The notes below the pieces were generated by a model that was not told the DNA's origin, ran no database searches, and saw only the letters and a program-made list of their open reading frames with translations. The position numbers were made by a program, and so were the translations under genes. From assembly GCA_025358055.1 (NCBI GenBank), contig JANYKV010000002.1:1-49286 (forward strand): a DNA stretch of 49,286 nucleotides, given 5' to 3'. Source of the DNA: Gemmatimonadota bacterium. GTDB lineage: Bacteria > Gemmatimonadota > Gemmatimonadetes > Gemmatimonadales > GWC2-71-9. Shown here piece by piece: positions 25,834 through 34,679 of the stretch; within the stretch, counting starts at the first letter, position 1, and the number at the start of each line of letters is the position of its first letter.

Positions 25834-26886
25834 TCAACTACAAGGATCCGACGCGAGAAAAGTGCGTGCGGCGGCGAGGACCGTCGCCTGGACCTCGGCC
25901 AGGGTGCCGACCAAGGAAACGCCTGCTGCTTTGGTATGCCCACCGCCACCGAATTGACGCGCAAACGCTGCGACGTCCACCTTCCCGACCGAACGCAGCG
26001 AGACCTTCACCCGTCCTTGATGAATCTCGCGGAAGAGTAATGCAAGACGAACTCCGGCGATGGACCTCGGAAACTCGACGACCCCTTCGAGGTCGTCCGA
26101 GGAGAGGCCGAGCCGCTCGACTACACCCGGCGGAACGGTCACCCAGGCGAGGCCACACTCCGGCTCCACCACCAATGTTTGGAGGGCCTCGGCTAATAGA
26201 CGTGGTCGTCCCTCGGGAGCGTTGGCGTAAACATCCAGATAGATCTCTTCCGGGTCGATACCGGTTTCGAGCAGCTCGGCCGCGATCCGAAGGGTGCGGG
26301 GATGCGTGTTGCTGAAGCGGAATCCGCCCGTATCCGTGAGGATGGCCACATACAACGCCCGGGCCGCCTCGCGGGTAACCTGCCACCCGTTCGCCAACGC
26401 GATCTCGAAGATCAACTCGCCGGTAGCCGCGGCGCCCGAATCGACATACCGCGGACCAGCGGGTAGGTGGCCTGGGCTGATATGGTGATCCACACACGCG
26501 ACCGGAACACCGCGCGAGGCCACGGTCTCCGAGAGCATGCCCAAACGGTCGACATCGGCAATATCGAGCACGACGATGACGTCCGCGCGCCGCAGTTCCT
26601 TCACCGCTTCGACGGTTCGATCGACTCCCGGCAGCTCGCGAAAGAGAAACTGGAAGCGACTCGGTGTGGGAGTTGGGTTCACGATGATTGCATTCGCGCC
26701 GAATTCCCGCAGCAACCGGACCAACCCGACCGAGCTTCCAATGCCATCACCATCCGGATTGACGTGCGTGGTGACGCAAATGCGTTTGCCGGGCACCAGG
26801 AGATCCGCGAAGTCCTGGGCCCAATTGATCTTCTCGACGGGAAGCGACAATCGTTCGGCCATCTCGGCAAGATAACCGAGCGACAT
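25834..26886 (-). CDS. nrnA: DHH-family phosphoesterase (NrnA-type)
   Basis: The 350-residue protein has the DHH metal site: HVNPDGDG with H41, D45 and D47, D108 in VLDIAD, and DHH at 133-135. A C-terminal DHHA1 domain ends with FGGGGHTKAAG. NrnA enzymes degrade short oligoribonucleotides and pAp, the by-product of sulfate assimilation. The start at 26886 is chosen because longer frames run back through the hairpin and into the permease gene; an ATG at 26862 is also possible. The gene begins 77 bases after the permease stop on the same strand, and a strong hairpin lies between them. Confidence 0.9.
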   Translation of the reverse strand: MSLGYLAEMAERLSLPVEKINWAQDFADLLVPGKRICVTTHVNPDGDGIGSSVGLVRLLREFGANAIIVNPTPTPSRFQFLFRELPGVDRTVEAVKELRRADVIVVLDIADVDRLGMLSETVASRGVPVACVDHHISPGHLPAGPRYVDSGAAATGELIFEIALANGWQVTREAARALYVAILTDTGGFRFSNTHPRTLRIAAELLETGIDPEEIYLDVYANAPEGRPRLLAEALQTLVVEPECGLAWVTVPPGVVERLGLSSDDLEGVVEFPRSIAGVRLALLFREIHQGRVKVSLRSVGKVDVAAFARQFGGGGHTKAAGVSLVGTLAEVQATVLAAARTFLASDPCS

Positions 26887-26904
26887 AGGGCTACGGAATG
26901 CCGA

Positions 26905-26934
26905 CGAGGGAGCATCCTCGCGGATGCTCCCTCG
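26905..26934 (-). terminator. Thirteen-base-pair hairpin downstream of an APC permease gene
   Basis: CGAGGGAGCATCC and its exact complement are separated by four bases, so the reverse-strand RNA folds to a 13-bp stem closed by a GCGA (GNRA) tetraloop. No T-run follows on either strand. Placed after the permease stop (26964) and before nrnA (26886), it probably ends or trims the permease transcript, or stabilises the nrnA leader. Confidence 0.5.
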
Positions 26935-26963
26935 CTGCAAAACAGTCCAGCGCTTCGCGAGGA

Positions 26964-28409
26964 TTATCGCGGCGGCTGTTTCGCCAACTTTGAATTGCGG
27001 ATGCCGTACCCGAAATACACCACCATTCCGATCGCAAGCCACACGAAGAGGCGGATCCAGGTTCGCTGCGGGAGATAGTACATGAGGTACACCGAGCTCA
27101 GGACCCCCATCACGCTCACGAACCAAACGAACGGCGTCTTGAAGGGGCGATGCAGATTGGGTTCTCGCACCCGCAGGACGAACACCCCAGCCGACACGAT
27201 CGCGAACGCGAGCAGGGTGCCGATCGACACCAAGCTGCTGGCCTCACGGACGGTCAGGAACCCCGCTGGAATCGCCACCGCGATCCCGATCACGATCTGG
27301 GTGATATAGGGGGTGTGGAATTTCGGATGGATCTTGTTCACGATTGGAGGCAGGAGGCCATCCTTTGACATCGAATAGAACACCCTGGCCTGGCCCATGA
27401 GTTGCACGAGAATCACCGATGAGAGGCCCGCGACCGCGCCGAGCTTGATCAGTGAAGAGACCCACCCAAGGCCGGCGCGATCCGCAACCTTCGCGATCGG
27501 ATCCGGAACGTTGAGCTCAGCGTACGGCACGACGCCGGTCGCGATGGCGGAGACGATGATGTACAGCACCGTACAGATCAGCAGGGATCCGATGATGCCC
27601 ATCGGCATGTCGCGCTGCGGATTCTTGGCCTCCTGCGCCGCGGTGCTCACGGCATCGAACCCGATGTAGGCGAAGAACACAACTCCGGCACCGGCCACGA
27701 CTCCGGTGAACCCGAAGCTCTCTCGCTGACCCGTATTCGGAGGTATGAACGGGTGCCAGTTGGCGGGATTGATCGCATGCGCTGCAAGGGCGATGAACAG
27801 AAGGACCACCGCGACCTTGATGAAGACGATCACGTTGTTGACGTTGGCGGACTCCTTGATGCCAACGACCAGCAAGCACGTGACCAGCGCGACGATGATG
27901 ACCGCGGGGAGATTGAAGATGGCGGTAATGGTCGACCCGTCGGCCAGGGTCACCGTACTTCCGGCGGCAGCGGAAAACGCCGGAGGAACCGTAATTCCGA
28001 CGTCTTTGAGAAAGGACACCACATACCCCGACCAGCCGATCGCGACGGTCGTCGCGGCCAAGCCGTACTCCAGCACCAAGTCCCACCCGATGATCCAGGC
28101 GAAAAGCTCTCCAAGCGTTGCGTACCCGTAAGTGTAGGCACTACCAGCGATCGGAACGAGCGCGGCGAATTCCGCATAGCAGAGCGCGGCGAAAATCGAC
28201 GCGACGCCGGCCAACACGAAGGAAAGCACGACCGCCGGGCCCGCATTCAACGCGGCCACCGTTCCGGTGAGGACGAAAATGCCGGTGCCGATGATCGCGC
28301 CGATGCCCAGCATGATCAGATTGGCGGGGCCGAGTACGCGCCTCAGGCCCTGGTCGGAGGCCGCTTCGGCCTGGAGGTCGGTGACGCTCTTGCGCCGGAA
28401 GAGATCCAT
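26964..28409 (-). CDS. APC-family amino acid permease (copy 2)
   Basis: This 481-residue integral membrane protein has about twelve hydrophobic helices and the APC consensus IGAIIGTGIFVLTG near the N-terminus, then AGSAYTYGYATLGELFAWIIGWDLVLEYG and FFAYIGFDAVSTAAQEAKNPQRDMP (cited in part: AGSAYTYGY, GFDAVSTAAQEAKNP). These are features of the cationic amino acid transporter branch (YfnA-like). The start at 28409 gives MDLFRRKSV; the ATG-less extension to 28439 is unlikely. It is about 50 to 60% identical by eye to the permease just upstream, so the pair arose by tandem duplication. The substrate is not predictable beyond amino acids. Confidence 0.93.
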   Translation of the reverse strand: MDLFRRKSVTDLQAEAASDQGLRRVLGPANLIMLGIGAIIGTGIFVLTGTVAALNAGPAVVLSFVLAGVASIFAALCYAEFAALVPIAGSAYTYGYATLGELFAWIIGWDLVLEYGLAATTVAIGWSGYVVSFLKDVGITVPPAFSAAAGSTVTLADGSTITAIFNLPAVIIVALVTCLLVVGIKESANVNNVIVFIKVAVVLLFIALAAHAINPANWHPFIPPNTGQRESFGFTGVVAGAGVVFFAYIGFDAVSTAAQEAKNPQRDMPMGIIGSLLICTVLYIIVSAIATGVVPYAELNVPDPIAKVADRAGLGWVSSLIKLGAVAGLSSVILVQLMGQARVFYSMSKDGLLPPIVNKIHPKFHTPYITQIVIGIAVAIPAGFLTVREASSLVSIGTLLAFAIVSAGVFVLRVREPNLHRPFKTPFVWFVSVMGVLSSVYLMYYLPQRTWIRLFVWLAIGMVVYFGYGIRNSKLAKQPPR

Positions 28410-28452
28410 GAACACCTCGATCGGAGTGGAAGGACGCAAACCATACGGACGA

Positions 28453-28470
28453 CCCCGCGCGAACGCGGGG
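28453..28470 (-). terminator. GC hairpin between the two permease genes
   Basis: CCCCGCG and CGCGGGG flank four bases, giving a 7-bp stem with a UUCG loop in the reverse-strand RNA. It sits between the stop of the upstream permease (28503) and the start of the downstream one (28409). No T-run follows, so it is either a weak or factor-assisted terminator or an mRNA stabiliser that sets different levels for the two permeases. Confidence 0.45.
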
Positions 28471-28502
28471 TACGCTCAACACTGCCGTAGATGTGACCTG
28501 GG

Positions 28503-30008
28503 CTACTGTTTTGTAGCGGCCGCCTCTCGCTCCTTTTGGAGCACGCTATGATGCCGGCCGTATCCGAAGTAGATCACGAAACCGATGAGCAGCCAGACGA
28601 ACAGTCGAATCCAGGTGTCGAACGGCAGCGTTGCCATGAGCCCCAAGCAGCAAAGTATGCCCATGATAGGCACGAAGGGCACCCAGGGAGTGCGGAAAGG
28701 CCGCTCGAGATCCGGTCGCGTTCGGCGGAGAATCCAGACGCCGGCGCACACCAACACGAACGCGAGCAGCGTGCCGATGTTCACCAATTGGCCAAGGATT
28801 TGGATGGGGAAGAGCCCGGTGAAAAACGCGACCGCGAGCCCGGTGTAGATAGTGGAAAGCCATGGCGTGCGGAATTTCGGATGCACCGCCCCGGCCCATT
28901 TGCCGAGTAACCCGTCGCGCGACATGGAATAGAAGACCCGGGACTGCCCGAGGAGCATCACCATAATCGTGGACGCGAGCCCCAAGGTGGCGCCGATTGT
29001 GACGACCGGCAGGAACCACGCAAGTTCCTTCACCCTTTCGACGACCAGAATGACCGGCGCGGCGACGTTAAGCTCGGTGTAGGGAAGCAGTCCGGTCATC
29101 ACCAGCGACACCAGCACGTACAGGACAGTGCAGATAGCCAGCGAGCCCAAGATGCCGATGGGCATGTCCCGTTTGGGATTCTTCGCCTCCTGCGCGGCGG
29201 TGCTGACGGCATCAAATCCAATGTAGGCAAAGAAAATCAGCCCTGCGCCGCGCAACACGCCCGACCAGCCGAAGGTTCCCCATTCGCCGGTATTGGGCGG
29301 AATGAACGGATGCCAGTTGTTGGTTTTGACATAGAGGAAGCCGAACCCCACGAAGAGGACCAGTACGCCCGCTTTTATCAGAACCATGACTGTGTTGAAG
29401 TTGGCCGATTCCTTGATTCCGACTACCAGGATGGCGCTCATGAGGAGCACGATGAAAATCGCGGGGAGGTTGACGATGGCCCCGGAAGCGTGCCATCCGA
29501 CCGACGAACAGCCGGAGACGGCCTGGGTCACCATGGTGGAGGAGCACACCACGAAGGGCGCCGATGTCAATTCACTGGGGAGATGAATCCCGAACAGCTT
29601 GAGAAAACTCACGAAGGTCGCGGACCACCCCACCCCGACCGATGCCGCTCCCATCGCATACTCCAGAATCAGGTCCCAGCCGATGATCCATGCCACCAAC
29701 TCCCCGAGGGTTGCGTACGAGTAGGTGTACGCACTGCCGGCGACGGGTACTGCGCTCGCCATCTCCGCGTAACAGAGACCGGCAAAGGCACACCCGATGC
29801 CGGCCAGCACCATGGAGATGGCGACACCGGGGCCCGCGCTCTGGCCGGCCGCAACCCCGGTGAGGACAAAGATGCCGGCGCCAATGATGGCGCCGATTCC
29901 GAGGGTGATGAGGTTGAGTGGTCCGAGGGTGCGCTTGAGGGAACGGTCCCCTTCAGCGTCGGCGGCGGCACGCAGCGAGGTGATCGACTTCGTGGCCCAC
30001 AGGTTCAT
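28503..30008 (-). CDS. APC-family amino acid permease (copy 1)
   Basis: This 501-residue permease is the upstream member of the tandem pair. It has the same landmarks as its neighbour (IGAIIGAGIFVLTG, AGSAYTYSYATLGEL, GFDAVSTAAQEAKNP, NWHPFIPPNTGEW) and about twelve membrane helices. It differs in a roughly 20-residue longer loop with two Cys after residue 155. Cationic amino acid transporter-type uptake is the likely role. It starts 87 bases downstream of guaB on the same strand, behind a plausible sigma-70 promoter at 30062-30091, so it can be expressed independently. Confidence 0.93.
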   Translation of the reverse strand: MNLWATKSITSLRAAADAEGDRSLKRTLGPLNLITLGIGAIIGAGIFVLTGVAAGQSAGPGVAISMVLAGIGCAFAGLCYAEMASAVPVAGSAYTYSYATLGELVAWIIGWDLILEYAMGAASVGVGWSATFVSFLKLFGIHLPSELTSAPFVVCSSTMVTQAVSGCSSVGWHASGAIVNLPAIFIVLLMSAILVVGIKESANFNTVMVLIKAGVLVLFVGFGFLYVKTNNWHPFIPPNTGEWGTFGWSGVLRGAGLIFFAYIGFDAVSTAAQEAKNPKRDMPIGILGSLAICTVLYVLVSLVMTGLLPYTELNVAAPVILVVERVKELAWFLPVVTIGATLGLASTIMVMLLGQSRVFYSMSRDGLLGKWAGAVHPKFRTPWLSTIYTGLAVAFFTGLFPIQILGQLVNIGTLLAFVLVCAGVWILRRTRPDLERPFRTPWVPFVPIMGILCCLGLMATLPFDTWIRLFVWLLIGFVIYFGYGRHHSVLQKEREAAATKQ

Positions 30009-30061
30009 AGTGACCTCGGTGAAACCGGAGCGGAAAAACGGGAGGTGCTACACCGGAAGCT

Positions 30062-30091
30062 AGAGTACGCTCCCAATCGGCCTTGCGTCAA
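30062..30091 (-). promoter_or_regulatory. Candidate sigma-70 promoter for the permease pair
   Basis: Reading the reverse strand, TTGACG (30091-30086) and TACTCT (30067-30062) are separated by 18 bases. The -35 matches consensus at five of six positions, and the -10 keeps the first T, A and last T. A start near 30055 would leave a leader of about 45 bases before the permease ATG. Confidence 0.45.
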
Positions 30092-30094
30092 GGA

Positions 30095-31552
30095 TCAGGC
30101 GCTGTAGTTAGGTGCTTCTCGGGTGATGGTCACGTCGTGGGGGTGAGATTCGCGGAGCCCGGCAGTCGTAATCTGCACCATTTCCACATCACGCTGGAGT
30201 TCGGCGATCGTGGCAACGCCGCAATATCCCATCCCGCTGCGGAGGCCACCCACCATCTGGTAGAGTACATCGGCAACCGGACCCTTGTACGGCACCCGCC
30301 CTTCAATCCCCTCAGGCACCATCTTCGACGGCGCGAGCTCGCCCTCCTGGAAGTACCGGTCGGCGGAGCCGTCCTGCATCGCGGCCAGGCTGCCCATGCC
30401 ACGAATCAGTTTGAATCGTCGACCCTCCGCCAGAATCGATTCCCCGGGACTTTCTTCCGTCCCCGCCAGCATCGATCCCATCATGACGGAATCCGCGCCG
30501 GACGCGATGGCCTTGACAATGTCACCGGAATACTTGATCCCGCCATCCGCAATGATCGGAATACCGTCGGTTCCGCGGAGGGACTCAACAATGGCGGTGA
30601 CTTGCGGCACGCCGACCCCCGTGACCACCCGCGTGGTACAAATACTCCCCGGTCCGATGCCAACCTTGACCGCGTCGACTCCCCGTTTCACGAGTTCCCG
30701 CGCCCCAGCCTCGGTCGCGACATTTCCGCCGACCAGCTGCACGTCGGGAAATGATTGTCGGAGTCGTTCGATGGTCGCAAGCACGCCATCGCTGTGTCCG
30801 TGCGCCGAGTCGACCACGAGGACGTCCACGCCGGCATCGACCAGCGCCTTGGCGCGCGTAGGCGTATCCGGACCGGCCCCGAGCGCCCCGGCAACCCGCA
30901 GGCGTCCATGCAGGTCCTTGTTGGCATTGGGATGCTCGCGCCGCTTGAATATGTCCTTCACGGTGATCAAGCCGCGCAACACGCCATCATGGTCCACCAC
31001 CGGGAGTTTCTCAATCCGATGTTTGGCCAAAATGCGCTCCGCCTCGTCGAGGTCCGTCCCCACCGGCGCGGTGATGAGCCCCTCTTTGGTCATCGCGGAG
31101 GCGATCGGTTTGTCGAGATCGCGCTCGAACTGGAGATCCCGATTCGTGATGATCCCGATCAAACAACCGCGGGCGTCGACGATCGGGACCCCAGAAATGC
31201 GAAACCGCCTCATCAGAGAGGCGGCTTCGCGCACCGGTCGGTCGGGTCCCAGGGTGATCGGGTTGAGAATCATGCCGCTCTCGCTTCGCTTGACGCGATC
31301 GACTTCGGCTGCTTGGCGGTCAATGGGCATGTTTTTGTGAATGACGCCGATCCCACCGGCCCGCGCCATCGCGATCGCCATTTCGGATTCGGTGACCGTA
31401 TCCATGGCGGCGGAAATCATCGGAATTTGCAAGGAGATCGTGCGCGTGAACCGACTACTTGTCTGGACTTCACGCGGATGCATTTTCGAATGTCGGGGGA
31501 CCAACAGAACATCATCGAAGGTCAGCGCATACCCAGCACGAATGGGGCTCAT
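30095..31552 (-). CDS. guaB: IMP dehydrogenase
   Basis: GuaB oxidises IMP to XMP with NAD+, the first committed step to GMP. The 485-residue protein begins [13 protein letters not shown], carries two CBS domains (about 92-205) that sense nucleotides, and has the catalytic loop [17 protein letters not shown] with C305. The region then continues with [20 protein letters not shown] and a flap containing [11 protein letters not shown]. The ATG at 31552 gives the standard N-terminus; longer frames have no family similarity. It is preceded by a hairpin and a promoter-like element, and followed by the permease genes. Confidence 0.97.
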   Translation of the reverse strand: MSPIRAGYALTFDDVLLVPRHSKMHPREVQTSSRFTRTISLQIPMISAAMDTVTESEMAIAMARAGGIGVIHKNMPIDRQAAEVDRVKRSESGMILNPITLGPDRPVREAASLMRRFRISGVPIVDARGCLIGIITNRDLQFERDLDKPIASAMTKEGLITAPVGTDLDEAERILAKHRIEKLPVVDHDGVLRGLITVKDIFKRREHPNANKDLHGRLRVAGALGAGPDTPTRAKALVDAGVDVLVVDSAHGHSDGVLATIERLRQSFPDVQLVGGNVATEAGARELVKRGVDAVKVGIGPGSICTTRVVTGVGVPQVTAIVESLRGTDGIPIIADGGIKYSGDIVKAIASGADSVMMGSMLAGTEESPGESILAEGRRFKLIRGMGSLAAMQDGSADRYFQEGELAPSKMVPEGIEGRVPYKGPVADVLYQMVGGLRSGMGYCGVATIAELQRDVEMVQITTAGLRESHPHDVTITREAPNYSA

Positions 31553-31554
31553 GC

Positions 31555-31595
31555 GGCCCCGACAGCGGGAGCGGAACTCCGGAGCGTGCGGGGCC
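31555..31595 (-). promoter_or_regulatory. Stem-loop in the guaB leader abutting the start codon
   Basis: In the reverse-strand RNA, GGCCCCG (31595-31589) pairs with CGGGGCC (31561-31555), enclosing a 27-base loop that has its own short stem (GGAG with CTCC). The 3' arm ends two bases before the guaB ATG, where the ribosome must bind. It could modulate guaB translation; no known riboswitch class is recognised. Confidence 0.35.
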
Positions 31596-31625
31596 TGTGG
31601 CAGTGGCTTTCGGCAAACATCTAGT

Positions 31626-31654
31626 AGTGTAGAGCCGAAATGCGGCGAACGCAA
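31626..31654 (-). promoter_or_regulatory. Candidate sigma-70 promoter for guaB
   Basis: On the reverse strand TTGCGT (31654-31649) and TACACT (31631-31626) are 17 bases apart. A transcript from near 31619 would have a leader of about 67 bases that contains the stem-loop before guaB. Confidence 0.45.
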
Positions 31655-31664
31655 GCAGGTTGCG

Positions 31665-32027
31665 CTAGGGTTTGTCGCTCGGCGCCACCGGGGTCGGGGG
31701 GGGTCCAGAAGTGGGAGGACCGATCGCCGGCTTTGTGGTGCTCACTGCCTCTTCCACCACCGATTTCGCCGCGGCAGCAACTCCTTTCATCACCTTCGAA
31801 GCCGAATCCATAAGGCCGATCGTGCCCGAGATGGCTTTCACCGGAATTCTGCCCGCCCGCATCGTATTCTCGACGCCTTCGCTGAATCGAGCGAAGAGGT
31901 TGGTCGGATTTTGGCGCTGGGCATAGCGGCTCTCCAGAAACTCTACATAGTCGAGAATCTGGTAGCCCCGGTCGTCGGTGAGCGTCTCCAACCGGCGCAG
32001 AATGCGCTGCCTGAGTTGCTCGTTCAT
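31665..32027 (-). CDS. Small helical protein with Pro-rich tail, unknown function
   Basis: The 120-residue product starts at the ATG overlapping the previous stop (ATGA), with GGAAGGA about 6 bases upstream. The first 55 residues are predicted helical ([27 protein letters not shown]). A glycine/alanine stretch follows (about 66-95), and the last 20 residues are Pro/Thr-rich ([10 protein letters not shown]). I do not recognise the family, and there is no signal peptide or membrane segment. The open frame extends upstream across the SH3-protein gene, but that part is an overlap artefact. It is the second gene of a two-gene unit. Confidence 0.7.
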   Translation of the reverse strand: MNEQLRQRILRRLETLTDDRGYQILDYVEFLESRYAQRQNPTNLFARFSEGVENTMRAGRIPVKAISGTIGLMDSASKVMKGVAAAAKSVVEEAVSTTKPAIGPPTSGPPPTPVAPSDKP

Positions 32028-33067
32028 CGCTGTCCTTCCTTTCCGGTATCCAACCATTCGAGCACGGGATTCGGGAGGTATCGCGTCTTGGCCGCCCGCA
32101 CCCGGGCCCGCGCATCGAATTCGTCCAACGGCTGCATTTGCTTGAATCGTTCGGCCTGGTCCTTGGTCACGATGAGGTAGACAAACCCCGCCTCCGGCAA
32201 CGGTCCGCGCGCCAAAACATATTGCTGGCCCTCTGGGACTTCGGGTCGCAGCGCATCGGCGCTCTGCAAGGCAAGGAACTGCAGTCGCCAGATCACGATC
32301 TGGCCCACGTACCGCTCGGGATTGGTCCGCAAATCCGACGGCGTTACCCTCGGCCCGGTGCCCAGGCGAGCCGGGCCAAGCTCCGAGGAGCGCACCCAAC
32401 CGGTCACCTCGATCTTGGCCCAATCCCCGGTGCGTTGGACGACCCTCACCTCGCCATCGGACAAGGATGTGGCCACCGCGGCACCACTCGGCGTGCGAAC
32501 GATCGTGGCCCCTTTGAGCAAACTGGCCGCTTCGTGCGGCGGAGCCGGTGCTCCCGGCGCCACTCCTACGACAGAGTCGGGCCGCGAAGGTGCCGATACC
32601 TTGGCCGTGGGCTTGTTCTGGGGAAACGCACGCCGGGGCAGCCACGCCGAGCGAGTTACTTGGGTCCAGCGACCCCTGGCACCGAGTTTCTTGAAGAGCG
32701 CGCCATTGACCGCATGCCCCAAGACGGCCGCGTTCGCGTCAGGAGCCGCCCTCAGGTTTTCCCCACCTTCCGCCGTAACGGCCAAATCGTAGCCGTCCCG
32801 CCCGGCGGCCCCAGTGGATTGGGTAAAGAGCCAGCCGCCGACTGTGGCCTCGATCCAATCCCCTTGCGCCCGGCTAACCGGCCATTGGGTCTTGGGCCCA
32901 AGTGTGCCGAGACGAACCCCGCCAGGCTCCTTGTGGAACGGTGCTTCGGTGATGGTCCGTTGCGGGGCCTGGGCCGCCAAACTGGCACCGAGACACGAGG
33001 CCAAGACGAGGCCCCGAAAGGCTGGTAGCAAGTCCTGTAGAGGACTAGATTGCGGCGCGAAAGTCAT
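32024..33067 (-). CDS. Secreted protein with SH3-like repeats
   Basis: This 347-residue protein begins with a signal peptide (about 1-33, ending LAAQ). Three segments resemble bacterial SH3 domains: residues about 40-85 (GTLGPKTQWPVSRAQGDWIEA), 93-148 (ENLRAAPDANAAVLGHAVNG) and 182-232 (TPSGAAVATSLSDGEVRVV, then GDWAKIEVTGWV), each quoted in part. The C-terminal 110 residues are a different domain of unknown type. Such proteins usually bind peptidoglycan in the periplasm. It is translated first in a pair with the small protein downstream and is divergent from gpmI with only 30 bases between start codons. Confidence 0.78.
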   Translation of the reverse strand: MTFAPQSSPLQDLLPAFRGLVLASCLGASLAAQAPQRTITEAPFHKEPGGVRLGTLGPKTQWPVSRAQGDWIEATVGGWLFTQSTGAAGRDGYDLAVTAEGGENLRAAPDANAAVLGHAVNGALFKKLGARGRWTQVTRSAWLPRRAFPQNKPTAKVSAPSRPDSVVGVAPGAPAPPHEAASLLKGATIVRTPSGAAVATSLSDGEVRVVQRTGDWAKIEVTGWVRSSELGPARLGTGPRVTPSDLRTNPERYVGQIVIWRLQFLALQSADALRPEVPEGQQYVLARGPLPEAGFVYLIVTKDQAERFKQMQPLDEFDARARVRAAKTRYLPNPVLEWLDTGKEGQR

Positions 33068-33097
33068 TCTGGCGCATAGTAGAACACGCGGAGGAGC

Positions 33098-34663
33098 ATG
33101 TCAAACGGCGGCACGACGTCTGGGCCCACCCGCCCGGTGTGCTTGGTGGTCCTCGACGGTTGGGGCTACCGGCCTGAGCATGCGGGGAACGCGATTGAAA
33201 TGGCCTCGACGCCCGTGTGGCACCGCGTTTGGGAACGTTTCCCACGGACCCTCCTCAACGCGAGCGGGCTCGCCGTCGGCCTTCCCGAGGGCCAGATGGG
33301 CAACAGTGAAGTCGGGCATTTAAACCTCGGGGCCGGCCGGGTCGTCCCTCAGGATCTGGTCCGCATTTCCCAATCGATCTCTTCGGGGCAGTTCTATCAG
33401 TTGCCGCCACTTTTGGAGCTTGGTGCGCATCTACGGAAGAAAGGTGGGACCCTCCACCTCATCGGCCTCCTCGGCGCAGGCGGAGTCCACGCCATCGACC
33501 AACATCTGCTCGCCGCCGTGGAACTTGGCGTCCGACTCGACGTGCCGGCGATCGCAATCCATGGGTTCCTGGATGGGCGCGACTCGCCTCCGAGCAGCGC
33601 CGCCGATGTCGTGACCGTCCTCGAACGGGATCTGCGGCGACTCAGTGGCAGTCGGGCCCAGATCGCCACCTTGGTCGGCCGCTACTTTGCCATGGACCGG
33701 GATCAGCGCTGGGAACGCACCAAACTCGCCTACGACGCGATGGTGCGCGGCGTCGGGCGCCGGGAAACGAACCCAGTCGACGCAGTTCGCGGAGCGTACG
33801 CTCGCAACGAGACCGACGAGTTTGTCAAACCGATCGTGTTGGAGCATGACGGCTCGCCGGTTCACAATATGCGAGACGGCGACGCGGTTTTCTGTTTCAA
33901 TTACCGTAGCGACCGGATGCGGCAAATTGTGCGCGCGTTGATGATCGAGGGATTCGACGGGTTCGATGTCGTCGGCCGACCTCGCTTGCATTGCGTCACC
34001 ATGACACAATACGACCGAACCTTCCCAATTCCGCCGGCGTTTCCTCCATTCAGCTTGGCGAAGATCATGGGAGAGGTCCTGGCCGACGCGGGGCGGGCCC
34101 AATTTCGAACCGCGGAAACTGAGAAATACCCTCACGTGACCTATTTTTTCAACGGCGGTGTGGAGACTCCCTACCCCGGTGAGGAACGGTGCCTGATTCC
34201 GTCGCAGAAACAGGTCGCCACTTACGACTTGGCTCCCGAAATGAGCGCCGCCGGAATCACCGACGCGCTGTGCGGTGCCATGGAACGCGGGCAGCATGAG
34301 TTTTTCCTGTGCAATTTCGCGAACGCCGATATGGTAGGCCACACCGGCGTGGTGCCGGCGATCATCAAGGCGGTAGAAACCGTGGATCAGTGCCTCGATC
34401 GGGTCCTCCGTTCGGCTGAGCGATCCGGCACCTGCCTTTTGATCACCGCTGACCACGGGAATTGTGAATTGATGATTGACCCGGAAACCGGCGGCCCGCA
34501 TACTGCCCATACCAGCAACCCGGTTCCCTTCGTCGCCCTGGGGACCGACTTCCAGCACCTGAGGGGCGGTGGTGCCTTGGGTGACGTCGCGCCGACCGCT
34601 CTTCGCCTTCTCGGGCTCCCGCAGCCCAAAGAAATGACGGGTCGGGCCCTCTGTGACCTCTAA
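33098..34663 (+). CDS. gpmI: 2,3-bisphosphoglycerate-independent phosphoglycerate mutase
   Basis: GpmI interconverts 3- and 2-phosphoglycerate in glycolysis using a phosphoserine and two metal ions. The 521-residue protein has D20 in LVVLDGWGYRPEHAGNAI (metal ligand) and the nucleophile S70 in MGNSEVGHLNLGAGR. The C-terminal alkaline-phosphatase-like part has FANADMVGHTG and ITADHGNCE, with the usual TSNPVPF stretch. Length and motifs are complete. It is the first gene of a plus-strand run (outer-membrane protein, PTPS-like, mobA, moeA), but its only close coupling is to the outer-membrane gene. Confidence 0.96.
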   Translation: MSNGGTTSGPTRPVCLVVLDGWGYRPEHAGNAIEMASTPVWHRVWERFPRTLLNASGLAVGLPEGQMGNSEVGHLNLGAGRVVPQDLVRISQSISSGQFYQLPPLLELGAHLRKKGGTLHLIGLLGAGGVHAIDQHLLAAVELGVRLDVPAIAIHGFLDGRDSPPSSAADVVTVLERDLRRLSGSRAQIATLVGRYFAMDRDQRWERTKLAYDAMVRGVGRRETNPVDAVRGAYARNETDEFVKPIVLEHDGSPVHNMRDGDAVFCFNYRSDRMRQIVRALMIEGFDGFDVVGRPRLHCVTMTQYDRTFPIPPAFPPFSLAKIMGEVLADAGRAQFRTAETEKYPHVTYFFNGGVETPYPGEERCLIPSQKQVATYDLAPEMSAAGITDALCGAMERGQHEFFLCNFANADMVGHTGVVPAIIKAVETVDQCLDRVLRSAERSGTCLLITADHGNCELMIDPETGGPHTAHTSNPVPFVALGTDFQHLRGGGALGDVAPTALRLLGLPQPKEMTGRALCDL

Positions 34664-34679
34664 GCGAAGGATTCACCTT

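Noticed and set aside
32028-32645. Upstream extension of the small protein gene across the SH3-protein gene
   Set aside because: Its sequence is Arg/Gly-rich out-of-frame noise; a start overlapping the SH3 stop with a good Shine-Dalgarno site exists.
33431-34558. Long minus-strand open frame inside gpmI
   Set aside because: It is antisense to a clear full-length enzyme and shows no family motifs.
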